Shown: piece by piece, positions 34,127 to 43,402 of the stretch
Position numbering within the stretch: position 1 is the stretch's first letter
Layout: every line of letters begins with the position of its first letter
From: Namhaeicola litoreus
GTDB lineage: Bacteria > Bacteroidota > Bacteroidia > Flavobacteriales > Flavobacteriaceae
NCBI RefSeq assembly: GCF_042679565.1
Contig: NZ_JBHTMY010000002.1
Span: 186,001-250,000, forward strand
Reading direction: 5' to 3'
Length of the DNA stretch: 64,000 bases
Notes under the pieces: model-generated
What the model saw: the letters and a program-made list of their open reading frames with translations, nothing else
Told to the model about the DNA's origin: nothing
The model's database searches: none
Program-made: the position numbers and the translations under genes

Positions 34127-36034
34127 ATGCAATCAAAGCGCATCCGACTACTTTTCTTTCTCCTTCCCATTTTAACTTTTTCACAAAACATTTATGACAT
34201 TTCTCTCATCCCTGAAGACCTTAAAAAAGGTGCTTCTGCAGTTGTGCGATATGATGATTTGGAGGTGGAATTTTTAGCCCAAGACAAAATGGTTACTCGG
34301 GTAAAATTTGCCATTACTGTCTTTAACAAATCGATGGATGATTACAATTCGCTTTCCTTGGGATTTGACAATCAAAGTATAATTAAAAAAACAGAAATAT
34401 TAATTTTTGATAAAGAAGGAAATCAGATCAAAAAAATTAAAAAAAGTGATTTTAAAGAATATGCTGCTGCAGATGGTTTTTCGCTTTATAACGACAATAA
34501 AATCCTAAACTACACCTATACGCCTACACAATACCCTTTTACAATAGAAAGATCTTATGAGATTCAAACAGAAAATACAGCATTTATACCTGCATTCATC
34601 GCGGTTGGAAGTTTTAGGACAAGTGTAGAAAAGTGTAAATATCAGATTACTTACCCTGCTGATATAGCTATTCAGCTAAAAGAGATAAATACAGAGGGAT
34701 ATAAATTTAAAAAAACAGTTGATAATCAATTAATTAGATATGAATTTGAAAACCTAAAAGCTATTGTTCCTGAAAGTTTGGGTCCAAAGTTAGAAGACAT
34801 TGCTCCCATGGTGAAGCTAGCCCCAAACAAGTTTAGTTTGGCAGGAGTAGATGGTGAAGCTAATAATTGGTTGGAGTTTGGTAAATGGTACAGAGAGAAT
34901 TTATTAGTTGGTCAAAATGTACTAAATCCTGCGACGGTTGCCACAGTTCAAGATTTAGTTAAAAATGTTGATGATCCGGTAGAAAAAGCCAAAAGAATCT
35001 ATAAATATATGCAAGATAAAACACGGTATATCAGTATCCAAATTGGCATTGGAGGTTGGAAACCTATGCCTGCTATGGATGTAAATGCATTAGGATATGG
35101 AGATTGCAAGGCGCTCACTAATTACACATCCTCGCTCCTTCAAACAGTTGGCATAAACTCTTATTACACTGTAATTTGGGCCGACGAAAAAAAAGATTTT
35201 GATTCAGAAATTCCGGTAATGCAAGGTAATCATGCGATCTTGATGGTTCCTTTTGCAAAAGACACTGTGTGGCTAGAATGCACCAATCAAAAAGTTCCGT
35301 TTGGACATTTAGGGAATTTTACAGATGACAGGAACGCCCTGGTAATGACTGAAGAGGGAGGGAAAATAATCCGGACTAAATCATACAAAGCCCATGAAAA
35401 CCTCCAGTACACCACGGGAAATTATAACATTGATGAACAAGGAAACCTTTCAGCCCAACTAAAAATTGAAACAAAAGGAGCTCAACTCGATGATCATTAC
35501 TTCACGGCAGACCTCGAACCATTGGACAAGGAACGGTACTATAAAAAATACTTTTCAGAAATCAACAATATTAAACTCAATAAAGTTCATCCATCGATGG
35601 ATTATTCGAACGGATCCTTTTTAGAAAATCTCTCATTTGACGCAAAAAAATACGGCATGAATGCAGGAAATAGAATGCTCATAAGATTAAATGCGTTTAA
35701 TTTAATGACTTCAATTCCTAGAAAAGAAGAAGATCGAAAGTTTCCATTCATTTTAAAAATGGGCTATCAGGACATTGATGAAGTTGTGGTTCAAATACCA
35801 GAAACCTTTAGAATTGAAGCTTTGCCCGAAACAAAAACGATATCTACTCTATTCGGCACCTATTCTCTTTCCATTGAAAAGATAAATGAACACGAGGTTA
35901 AATATACCCGGTCTTTAACCATGAAAGAAGGAAAATATGAAGCCAAAAAATATGAGGAATACCTAGAATTTAGAAAACATATCCTACAAATCGATAACTC
36001 TAAAATTGTCATCATAAAATCAAATAATTCATGA
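34127..36034 (+). CDS. DUF3857/transglutaminase-like secreted protein, catalytic Cys present
   Basis: A 635-residue exported protein with a signal peptide (MQSKRIRLLFFLLPILTFSQ), an N-terminal DUF3857 domain (about 45-220) and a transglutaminase-like core (about 270-400). In the core Cys327 lies in GYGDCKA and His369 in QGNHAIL; the third position is Glu384 (WLECTN) where many relatives have Asp. A peptidase or amidase role is possible but unproven. It overlaps the next gene by four bases (ATGA), and the two proteins are similar in layout, so they probably arose by duplication. Confidence 0.85.
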   Translation: MQSKRIRLLFFLLPILTFSQNIYDISLIPEDLKKGASAVVRYDDLEVEFLAQDKMVTRVKFAITVFNKSMDDYNSLSLGFDNQSIIKKTEILIFDKEGNQIKKIKKSDFKEYAAADGFSLYNDNKILNYTYTPTQYPFTIERSYEIQTENTAFIPAFIAVGSFRTSVEKCKYQITYPADIAIQLKEINTEGYKFKKTVDNQLIRYEFENLKAIVPESLGPKLEDIAPMVKLAPNKFSLAGVDGEANNWLEFGKWYRENLLVGQNVLNPATVATVQDLVKNVDDPVEKAKRIYKYMQDKTRYISIQIGIGGWKPMPAMDVNALGYGDCKALTNYTSSLLQTVGINSYYTVIWADEKKDFDSEIPVMQGNHAILMVPFAKDTVWLECTNQKVPFGHLGNFTDDRNALVMTEEGGKIIRTKSYKAHENLQYTTGNYNIDEQGNLSAQLKIETKGAQLDDHYFTADLEPLDKERYYKKYFSEINNIKLNKVHPSMDYSNGSFLENLSFDAKKYGMNAGNRMLIRLNAFNLMTSIPRKEEDRKFPFILKMGYQDIDEVVVQIPETFRIEALPETKTISTLFGTYSLSIEKINEHEVKYTRSLTMKEGKYEAKKYEEYLEFRKHILQIDNSKIVIIKSNNS

Positions 36035-38058
36035 GAAACTCCTTTTTATTCATTGCCTTCACCCTCATAATTTCTTTTAATCTAATAGCCCAAGACATAA
36101 AATTTGGAAAAATAAGTAAGGAAGAACTTGAGGAGAAATTTTATCCCCAAGACACATCTGCCAATGCTGTTGTTCTTTATAAAAACAGAGAAAGCTATTT
36201 TACTTATAATGATAATATGGGTTGGATATTACATACCAAAGTACATGAAAGAATCAAAATATATAACAAGAATGGTTTCGATTCAGCCACAAAAAAAGTA
36301 AGGTTATATTTTGATAATGGAGAAAATGAGTCTATTTCTATCAAAGCTTTTACCTATAACTTAGAAAATGGGAAAGTAGAAAAAACCAAACTAGAAAAAG
36401 ATGGTATCTTTTCAGAAGAAATTTCAGAAAAATGGGAAAGTAGAAATTTTACATTACCAAACTTAAAAGACGGGAGTGTTGTAGAGTGGGAATATACCAT
36501 TGACTCACCATTTTATACCCATATTGATGATGTAATTTGTCAGTACAAAATTCCTATCAAAAAGCTTGAAGTTAGAGTTAAGGTACCCGAATTTTTAGAA
36601 TTTAAAGTAACACCTAGTGCATATTATCCTATTTCCTTTCAAGTAGGAAGCGATAGTCAAACTGTTAACTACTCTGAAAAAACAAGAACAAGTTATGGTT
36701 ATGGAGGAGGAGTAACTTCGTCAAAAGTTAATTATGGAAGTGCACAAATACAAGAAAAAACCTATACGGTAAATCAAGAAAATATTCCCGCTTTAGTGGA
36801 AGAGCCTTACATAAGTTCTTTAGATAATTATCGCGCTTTGTTAGATTTTGAGATCTTGGCCTACAGACCTACAAATGGTGTCCCAAAGTTTTATAATTCT
36901 AGTTGGGAAGATGTTGTTAAAACAATTTATGACAGTGATCGTTTTGGGGGCCAACTCAAAAGATCGAATTATTTTAAAGACGATCTCGAAAAAATCCAAG
37001 CCGCTACAAACAATCAGAACGAACTAATAATAGGCGTTTTTGAATTTTTAAAACAAAAGTTTAGTTGGAATGAGAATTTTGGCTATTATACTTCGGTAGG
37101 AGGAATAAGATCTGCCTACCAGGAAGGCACGGGCAATGTTGCGGATATAAACCTGACCTTAGTAGCCATGTTACAAGAAGCAAATATAAGCGCCCACCCT
37201 GTTTTGCTGAGTACAAGAAGCCATGGGATTCCTATGAATCCAACACATGAAGGTTTTAATTATGTTATTGCCGGAGTAGAAATAGCAGGAAACTATATTT
37301 TAATGGATGCTACAGATAAACATGCGGTGCCCAATTTATTACCCGTTAGAGACCTCAATTGGTTTGGAAGGGTGGTAAAAGAGGATGGTAGTTCTGTTCA
37401 AATACCATTATATCCATCAGAACATAGTGAGAAAAATATAAAACTTTCTTGTAATATTAATACTGATGGTAGTATTGATGGCACAATGATCGCAAATTTG
37501 TCTTCCGTTAATGCAATGATATTTCGCGAAAAATATGAAACGCTAACAGAAGAAGAACAGAAAACCAAAATAGAATCTGAGTTTACAAACTTTGAAATTG
37601 AACAATTAAGAATAAATAACTTAGATAACAACTATAAAAATATCCAAGAATTAGTAAAATTTAGTGCTGTTAACCAAGTTGATTTGATCAATGATAAAAT
37701 TTATTTTTCTCCCCTTTTGTTTCTTACTGAAAGTGAAAGTCCATTTAAACTTGATGAAAGAAATTTTCCTGTAGATTTTGCTACTCCTTGGATAGAAGAT
37801 TATCGAATTTCAATTAAAATACCTCAAGGATACACAGTTGAATCTGTACCTGAAGAAATGGCCATTGGATTGTCCTCAAATCTCGGTTCATTTATCATAA
37901 AAACTGAAATTAATCAAAATAAAATTGAAGTTATTTATCAGGCTAAAATAAATAAGGCAGTCATTCCATCCATTGTTTATCCAGAATTAAAGAAACAATA
38001 CGACATGGCAATTGCTAAACAACAAGAAAAAATTGTCATTTCACCTGCTATCCCCTAA
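36031..38058 (+). CDS. DUF3857/transglutaminase-like secreted protein, Cys and His lost
   Basis: A 675-residue paralogue of the preceding protein, with signal peptide MRNSFLFIAFTLIISFNLIA, DUF3857 domain and transglutaminase-like fold. The catalytic Cys position is Val370 (GTGNVADINL) and the His position Tyr411 (GFNYVIAGV), while Asp426 (LMDATDK) remains. It is therefore unlikely to be an enzyme of that type and may be a structural or regulatory partner. Translation is coupled to the first copy, and a convergent terminator follows. Confidence 0.83.
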   Translation: MRNSFLFIAFTLIISFNLIAQDIKFGKISKEELEEKFYPQDTSANAVVLYKNRESYFTYNDNMGWILHTKVHERIKIYNKNGFDSATKKVRLYFDNGENESISIKAFTYNLENGKVEKTKLEKDGIFSEEISEKWESRNFTLPNLKDGSVVEWEYTIDSPFYTHIDDVICQYKIPIKKLEVRVKVPEFLEFKVTPSAYYPISFQVGSDSQTVNYSEKTRTSYGYGGGVTSSKVNYGSAQIQEKTYTVNQENIPALVEEPYISSLDNYRALLDFEILAYRPTNGVPKFYNSSWEDVVKTIYDSDRFGGQLKRSNYFKDDLEKIQAATNNQNELIIGVFEFLKQKFSWNENFGYYTSVGGIRSAYQEGTGNVADINLTLVAMLQEANISAHPVLLSTRSHGIPMNPTHEGFNYVIAGVEIAGNYILMDATDKHAVPNLLPVRDLNWFGRVVKEDGSSVQIPLYPSEHSEKNIKLSCNINTDGSIDGTMIANLSSVNAMIFREKYETLTEEEQKTKIESEFTNFEIEQLRINNLDNNYKNIQELVKFSAVNQVDLINDKIYFSPLLFLTESESPFKLDERNFPVDFATPWIEDYRISIKIPQGYTVESVPEEMAIGLSSNLGSFIIKTEINQNKIEVIYQAKINKAVIPSIVYPELKKQYDMAIAKQQEKIVISPAIP

Positions 38059-38065
38059 TTAAATC

Positions 38066-38095
38066 AAAAATGCCATCCTAAAGGATGGCATTTTA
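38066..38095. terminator. Convergent terminator between the DUF3857 and feo operons
   Basis: TGCCATCC - TAAA - GGATGGCA with flanking AAAAA and TTTT, a strong bidirectional stem. It overlaps the stop codon of the small feo peptide. Confidence 0.85.
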
Positions 38096-38212
38096 ACAAT
38101 TGCAATTCTTATCGCAACTACCTTTATTTTTTTCTTTTTTAAAGAAGAATTTTTTTATTAAAAATCCTGCAGCGAGAATTAATAAACCATATGCCAAAAT
38201 AGTCTGCCACAT
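38093..38212 (-). CDS. FeoB-associated Cys-rich membrane peptide
   Basis: A 39-residue peptide, MWQTILAYGLLILAAGFLIK then KFFFKKEKNKGS and a Cys-rich end (CDKNCNC). One membrane helix followed by a Lys-rich stretch and three closely spaced Cys matches the FeoB-associated Cys-rich family. Its ATG overlaps the feoB stop (TAATG), so it is translated with feoB. It may handle iron or redox at the transporter; that is inference from the Cys cluster and gene order. Confidence 0.85.
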   Translation of the reverse strand: MWQTILAYGLLILAAGFLIKKFFFKKEKNKGSCDKNCNC

Positions 38213-40320
38213 TAGTTCAACAAATTAAAAGTGATCCATGCTGTGATATAGGCAATAAGCCCCATACCTATTAATTGTAGTAATGGCCATTTCCAACTAT
38301 TTGTTTCTTTTTTAACAATAGCTAGGGTACTCATGCATTGCAATGCAAATGCATAGAAAACCAATAAAGACATGCCAACGGCAAGATTAAATCTCTTTTC
38401 ACCTGTCTCAGGATTGATCTCATTCGCCATTTTTTGTTTGATGGTACTCGCTTCTTCGTCTTGATCGCCAACACTATAGATAGTGGCCAACGTTCCTACA
38501 AATACTTCTCGCGCCGCAAATGAAGAGATAAGTGCAATACCAATTTTCCAATCATAACCTAATGGAGCAATGGCAGGTTCAATAGCTTTTCCCATCACAC
38601 CTATATAACTATTTTCAAGTTTGTAGGCAGCTAACTCATTTTCATAATTGTCATCTGTTGGAGTTATAGACGATTCTTTTTGGAGGTTTTCCTCTGCATT
38701 TTTAAAGTTAGCTGGTCCGTTGGAAGCCAAAAACCATAAAATGATCGATATAGCCAAAATAATCTTACCGGCTCCAAAAACAAAAGCTTTACTTTTTTCA
38801 TAAACTGTATAAAAAACATTTTTCAGGGAAGGAAGTTTATAGTTGGGCATTTCAATTAAAAACAAACTTTCTCCTTTTACTTTTAAAACTCTGTGTAAAA
38901 AATATCCGGTGATAATGGCCGAGGCAAAACCGAGGAGATACAAGGCGAAAAGTGTTAAACCCTGTAAGCCAAAAAATCCAAAAACTCTTTTTGGTGGAAC
39001 TACCAGAGCTATGATAATAGCATATACTGGTAATCTGGCGGAACATGTGGTAAAAGGTGTTACCAAAATCGTGATTAATCGCTCCTTCCATCCATTGATA
39101 TTTCTTGCCGACATGATGGCTGGAATAGCACACGCTGTACCAGAAATAAGGGGTACCACACTTTTACCACTCATTCCAAATTTTCGCATAATTTTATCCA
39201 TCAAAAAAACGACACGACTCATATATCCTGTTTCTTCCAAAATGGCAACAAATAAAAACAAGATGGCTATCTGTGGAATAAAAATGACTATTCCACCGAT
39301 TCCGGGTATGATGCCGTCAGCTAATAAACTCGTAAAAATTCCTTCAGGCAAATGATTATTTATCCAGGAACTAAGATTGGCAAAAAATGAATCAATTAGA
39401 TCCATGGGGTAGCTTGCCCAATCAAACACAGACTGAAAAACTAAAAAGAGAATCAATGCAAAAATGACATAGCCAAAAAAGCGATGTGTAAGAATTCTAT
39501 CTAATCTACTTCTCAAATCTTTGGCAAGTGAAATATCTTGATGGTAGGTTTCTTTGAGAATATGATTTATTTTCTGATACCTTAAAACTGTTTCTTTATG
39601 TTGATGCTTTTTGAGTAATTCTTTAGAGGTTTTAAAAGAGTCTATTTTAGCTTGTTCTTCCTCATTTAAACGCAATGCACCCGTTTGTGTCACTTTTAAC
39701 CAAGCGTGATAAACAGGTTTTTCGGGAAACGCCTCTCTTAACTTATCAAAAAAACCTTGGTCAATTCGATCTGCCATATCCGCAAAGGGAAATTTTTCGG
39801 CTTGATCGTAATTTGTAATTGCTTCTTTTAATAGTTCTATACCTTCACCTTTTCTGGCACTAATCAAAACAACTTTGGATTGCAGGAGTTCTTCCAACTT
39901 TGGCACATCGAGGAAAATTCCTTTATGTTTCATCACATCAGCCATATTCACTACCAAAATCGCGGGTATTTCCAAATCTTTAATTTGAGAAAAAAGCAGC
40001 AAATTTCTTTTTATATTTTCAATATCTGCAATAACCACCACAAGATCAACTTCATCTAAAGAGTCTGCAGTATGTAACAAGGTTTCTAAAACAATATGCT
40101 CATCTATAGAGTTAGGATTCAAACTGTAAGTTCCTGGTAAATCAATAATGGTTGCTTGAAGTTCTTCGTTGAGTTTGAGTTTACCGGTTTTTTTTTCAAC
40201 TGTAATTCCGGGATAGTTCCCAACTTTTTGTTTTAAGCCGGTTAATTGGTTAAATAGGGAAGTTTTACCAGTGTTTGGATTACCCACGAGGGCAACTTTT
40301 ATGGTTTTTACATCTCCCAT
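38212..40320 (-). CDS. feoB: Ferrous iron transport protein B
   Basis: GTP-driven Fe(II) importer of the inner membrane. The 702-residue protein has an N-terminal G domain (G1 GNPNTGKT at 13-20, DLPGTYSL for G3, VVNMADV for G4) and a membrane part with two Gate motifs, including SGTACAIPAIMSARNI and TPFTTCSARLPVYAII. It is preceded by feoA with a 5-base gap and followed by the small Cys-rich peptide, giving a feoA-feoB-feoC-like operon on the minus strand. Expression is likely iron-controlled, though no Fur box was found. Confidence 0.96.
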   Translation of the reverse strand: MGDVKTIKVALVGNPNTGKTSLFNQLTGLKQKVGNYPGITVEKKTGKLKLNEELQATIIDLPGTYSLNPNSIDEHIVLETLLHTADSLDEVDLVVVIADIENIKRNLLLFSQIKDLEIPAILVVNMADVMKHKGIFLDVPKLEELLQSKVVLISARKGEGIELLKEAITNYDQAEKFPFADMADRIDQGFFDKLREAFPEKPVYHAWLKVTQTGALRLNEEEQAKIDSFKTSKELLKKHQHKETVLRYQKINHILKETYHQDISLAKDLRSRLDRILTHRFFGYVIFALILFLVFQSVFDWASYPMDLIDSFFANLSSWINNHLPEGIFTSLLADGIIPGIGGIVIFIPQIAILFLFVAILEETGYMSRVVFLMDKIMRKFGMSGKSVVPLISGTACAIPAIMSARNINGWKERLITILVTPFTTCSARLPVYAIIIALVVPPKRVFGFFGLQGLTLFALYLLGFASAIITGYFLHRVLKVKGESLFLIEMPNYKLPSLKNVFYTVYEKSKAFVFGAGKIILAISIILWFLASNGPANFKNAEENLQKESSITPTDDNYENELAAYKLENSYIGVMGKAIEPAIAPLGYDWKIGIALISSFAAREVFVGTLATIYSVGDQDEEASTIKQKMANEINPETGEKRFNLAVGMSLLVFYAFALQCMSTLAIVKKETNSWKWPLLQLIGMGLIAYITAWITFNLLN

Positions 40321-40325
40321 AAAAA

Positions 40326-40553
40326 TTACATTTTGGTAACCAATATTTTCTGTGCAGTTTCTTTTCGAATCGCTAAATGACTCCCGTTTACTCTGATATA
40401 AAGTGGATCTTTGAGCGGTGCCACCTGAATCAACTCAACATCAATTCCAGGTAAACATCCCATTTCGAGTAAAGGCAAAGGAATTGCGTCGAAATTCATT
40501 TCTTGAATTAAGGCCTTTTCTCCAACAATAAGATTTGCAATACTAAATTCCAA
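40326..40553 (-). CDS. feoA: Ferrous iron transport protein A
   Basis: A 75-residue SH3-like cytoplasmic protein that supports FeoB. It has the FeoA pattern GEKALIQEMNFDAIPLPLLEMG, with the MGCLPGIDVEL strand pair and the C-terminal VNGSHLAIRKETAQKILV. It is first in the feo operon. Upstream at about 40590 the minus strand has TACTTTCG, one mismatch from the TAnnTTTG -7 consensus. Confidence 0.93.
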   Translation of the reverse strand: MEFSIANLIVGEKALIQEMNFDAIPLPLLEMGCLPGIDVELIQVAPLKDPLYIRVNGSHLAIRKETAQKILVTKM

Positions 40554-40646
40554 TTTATTTAGACTGATTAAAAATATACTGCGAAAGTACGGAAAATTAT
40601 CTTTTTTAAACTGACTTTTATCAGTCTGAAAAAGTTAAAAAAAAGA

Positions 40647-41327
40647 CTATTCACTTTCTTCTTTCTTAAGAATAGCGATATCATTTATAATTCGCTCCAT
40701 TTCAGCTTTATCGGTTCCATCATAAAAGCCTCTTATTTGCTTTTTCTTGTCGACTAAAATAAATTGCTCGGTATGAATAAAGTCTTGATCACCTCCATCA
40801 CCTTCGTCTAAAACAGCAAAATATGATTTTCTAGCAAGGTTATAGATGTGTTTTTTATCCCCGGTGGTCAAATCCCACTTACCATCAATGGCACCTTTCT
40901 TTTCTGCATAATCTTTTAACATGGGTACACTATCCATTACTGGTGTTACAGAATGAGATAAAAACTTTATCTCATCATCATCAATAAAATAGTTCTGTAA
41001 TTCAGACATATTGACCGCCATTACAGGGCAAATCGTCTGACAGCGCGTAAAGAAGAAATCTGCGACATAAATTTTGTCTTTAAAATTTTCTTGCGTGATT
41101 GTATTACCATTTTGATTAACCAAAGTAAAATCACCAATCTTGTGATTTTTTGTAATATGTTTTAGCTGATCATCAACTAGTCTTGGATTTACATCCGCAG
41201 GATTGTAAACAGGTAAAACTGTTTTTGGTTTCGACAAGAAATATAATACAGGAATAAAGAAAAGGGCAAAAAAGAATAAAAAGATTAAAGTTGACTTCGA
41301 TTTTTTGAAAAATTTAATTAATTCCAT
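40647..41327 (-). CDS. SCO1/SenC family copper/thiol protein
   Basis: A 226-residue membrane-anchored thioredoxin-fold protein, thought to deliver copper to cytochrome c oxidase or handle thiols in the periplasm. It has an N-terminal membrane helix (about residues 13-31), the CxxxC pair Cys96 and Cys100 (FTRCQTICPVM) and the copper-ligand His185 (DFIHTEQFILVD). The three metal ligands are intact. Its start is about 7 bases from the -7 box of the divergent M1 peptidase gene. Confidence 0.93.
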   Translation of the reverse strand: MELIKFFKKSKSTLIFLFFFALFFIPVLYFLSKPKTVLPVYNPADVNPRLVDDQLKHITKNHKIGDFTLVNQNGNTITQENFKDKIYVADFFFTRCQTICPVMAVNMSELQNYFIDDDEIKFLSHSVTPVMDSVPMLKDYAEKKGAIDGKWDLTTGDKKHIYNLARKSYFAVLDEGDGGDQDFIHTEQFILVDKKKQIRGFYDGTDKAEMERIINDIAILKKEESE

Positions 41328-41333
41328 TCTTGT

Positions 41334-41341
41334 TATATTTG
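41334..41341 (+). promoter_or_regulatory. -7 box for the M1 peptidase gene
   Basis: TATATTTG matches TAnnTTTG. Because of it, a peptidase start before about 41345 is unlikely. Confidence 0.5.
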
Positions 41342-41358
41342 TGAAAAATTGCTGTAAG

Positions 41359-43299
41359 TTGCGAGAACAAAATTACTTACTTATTCCTAAAAAGCTTTTA
41401 TGTTTTTTGATCTTATTTTCGGAAATAATATCGGCTCAGGAAACATCTGTTTCGGACTCTACGGATCTTCTATCCCAAAAAGAAAAACTATCGGCTTCTA
41501 ATAAGATAGCTTTTAAAGCAAATCCAAATACAAGCGATTACGACATTTATTACCACAAACTTAATTGGAAAGTAGATCCTGCAAAAGCTGAAATTGCAGG
41601 TAGAATTACAACCTGTTTTAGTGCCAAAGAAAATCTCGATCAGATTACTTTCGATTTGGCCGATAATTTAATCGTGTCAGAAGTAAGGCAAAGAGGGGTT
41701 AATCTGTCATTTATTCAAAATTCTTTAGACGAATTGGTTATTGAACTTCCCAAAACTTTAGAACTAAATCAAAAAGATTCAGTAACTATAATCTATTCTG
41801 GCAATCCTGTAAGTTCTGGTTTTGGATCGTTTGAAATAACCCAACATAACGGAACGCCAATACTTTGGACTTTATCTGAACCTTACGGTGCAAAAGGTTG
41901 GTGGCCCTGTAAACAAGATCTCAACGATAAAATTGATTCAATCGATATTTTTATAGAGCATCCCAGTAAGTACAAAGCGGCCTCTAACGGATTGTTGATT
42001 TCCGAAAAAATTGAGGGTAACTCTACCCTAACCCACTGGAAACACAAATATCCTATACCAGCCTATTTAATTGCGATCGCAGTTACAAATTATGTAGCCT
42101 ACGTAGATCTTGTTGAAAACGAACCTTATGAAATTTTAAATTACGTCTATCCTGAAAATGAAGTTTCTCGAAGAAATGCAACTGCGGTGACACCAAGTTT
42201 GATGAAATTATTTTCCGAGTTGATCGAACCCTATCCTTTTTCAAAAGAAAAGTACGGTCATGCAGAATTTGGTTGGAGTGGCGCCATGGAGCACACTACC
42301 ATGTCGTTTATGGGAAGCTGGGGTAGATCGATCATTGCTCATGAATTAGCACACCAATGGTTTGGCAATAAAGTAACCTGTGGATCTTGGCAAGACATTT
42401 GGCTAAATGAAGGTTTTGCTTCTTATATGGAAGGAATTACCATAGAAAATTTAGACGGTCCTGCGGCCGCCGCTAGTTGGAGAAGAAGTTTAATCAACAA
42501 TATTACCAGTGTTTCTGGAGGATCTGTTTTTGTGAAAGATACTAGCTCTGTTAATCAGATTTTTAACAGTCGATTATCATATAGAAAAGGAGCGATGGTT
42601 TTACATATGTTGAGATACAAATTAGGGGATGAAACGTTTTTTGATGCAATAAGATCCTATTTAAACGATCCAAAACTTTCCTATGGCTATGCAAAAACAG
42701 GAGATCTAATCGCTCATGTTGAAGAAAAAAGCAATCAGGATTTGACAGAATTTTTCGCAGATTGGTTTTACGGGGAAGGATATCCGGAATATAAGATCAG
42801 TTGGTTTCAAGATGATAAAAACAGATTGAGCATTACAGTAAATCAATCGCAATCACATCCTTCAGTATCGTTTTTCGAAATGCCCTTACCTGTTCGAATT
42901 AAGGGTACAAATGGAGAATCAGAAATTCTACGATTAGAAATATCAGAAAACGGACAGACCTTTGATCTCGATGTTCCCTTTTTAATTAGTGAAATTGATA
43001 TTGATCCTGAAAATAATATCATCTCGAAAAATAATTCTTCTATACTTGGTATTCATGGAGAGGTTCTTAAAAATCAAATTTCTATTTATCCAAATCCTGT
43101 TCAGAGCACACTTTTTATAAAAAATGAAAGTTCCGCAGAAATTTATAAAATTGCTATCTATAACATGCTTGGAAAGGAAATCATGAAAGAACAAAATAAT
43201 TTTACTAAAATTAATATAGAAAAGCTCCAACCTGGAGTCCATTTACTTTGGGTTCAAACTTCACGGGGTAATTTTCATAAAACCATTATCAAATCCTGA
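41359..43299 (+). CDS. Secreted M1 family metallopeptidase with T9SS sorting tail
   Basis: A secreted zinc aminopeptidase of about 646 residues. The zinc site is HELAH (42340-42354) followed by NEGFASY, and the substrate motif is GAMEH in place of the common GAMEN. The C-terminal 75 residues (starting ISIYPNPVQSTLFIKN) form a T9SS sorting domain ending VQTSRGNFHKTIIKS, so the protein is exported across the outer membrane. The start is uncertain: no in-frame ATG precedes the signal-like LLCFLILFSEIISAQ stretch. TTG at 41359 is chosen because the frame upstream crosses a -7 box; GTG at 41341 is the alternative. Confidence 0.85.
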   Translation: MREQNYLLIPKKLLCFLILFSEIISAQETSVSDSTDLLSQKEKLSASNKIAFKANPNTSDYDIYYHKLNWKVDPAKAEIAGRITTCFSAKENLDQITFDLADNLIVSEVRQRGVNLSFIQNSLDELVIELPKTLELNQKDSVTIIYSGNPVSSGFGSFEITQHNGTPILWTLSEPYGAKGWWPCKQDLNDKIDSIDIFIEHPSKYKAASNGLLISEKIEGNSTLTHWKHKYPIPAYLIAIAVTNYVAYVDLVENEPYEILNYVYPENEVSRRNATAVTPSLMKLFSELIEPYPFSKEKYGHAEFGWSGAMEHTTMSFMGSWGRSIIAHELAHQWFGNKVTCGSWQDIWLNEGFASYMEGITIENLDGPAAAASWRRSLINNITSVSGGSVFVKDTSSVNQIFNSRLSYRKGAMVLHMLRYKLGDETFFDAIRSYLNDPKLSYGYAKTGDLIAHVEEKSNQDLTEFFADWFYGEGYPEYKISWFQDDKNRLSITVNQSQSHPSVSFFEMPLPVRIKGTNGESEILRLEISENGQTFDLDVPFLISEIDIDPENNIISKNNSSILGIHGEVLKNQISIYPNPVQSTLFIKNESSAEIYKIAIYNMLGKEIMKEQNNFTKINIEKLQPGVHLLWVQTSRGNFHKTIIKS

Positions 43300-43366
43300 G
43301 GAATCAATGGGTTTGTTTTAACACACTTTTCTAAAAAGCGAACTCCCATTTTCAATTGAAAAACCT

Positions 43367-43374
43367 TACATTTG
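43367..43374 (+). promoter_or_regulatory. -7 box for rseP
   Basis: TACATTTG matches TAnnTTTG, 28 bases upstream of the rseP ATG. Confidence 0.5.
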
Positions 43375-43402
43375 TGCGATTTTCAACTATTTAAGTTTAT
43401 AA

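Noticed and set aside
38843..39355. 170-codon plus-strand frame inside feoB
   Set aside because: It lies fully within the well-conserved membrane part of feoB, and its sequence resembles no protein family; it is a shadow frame.
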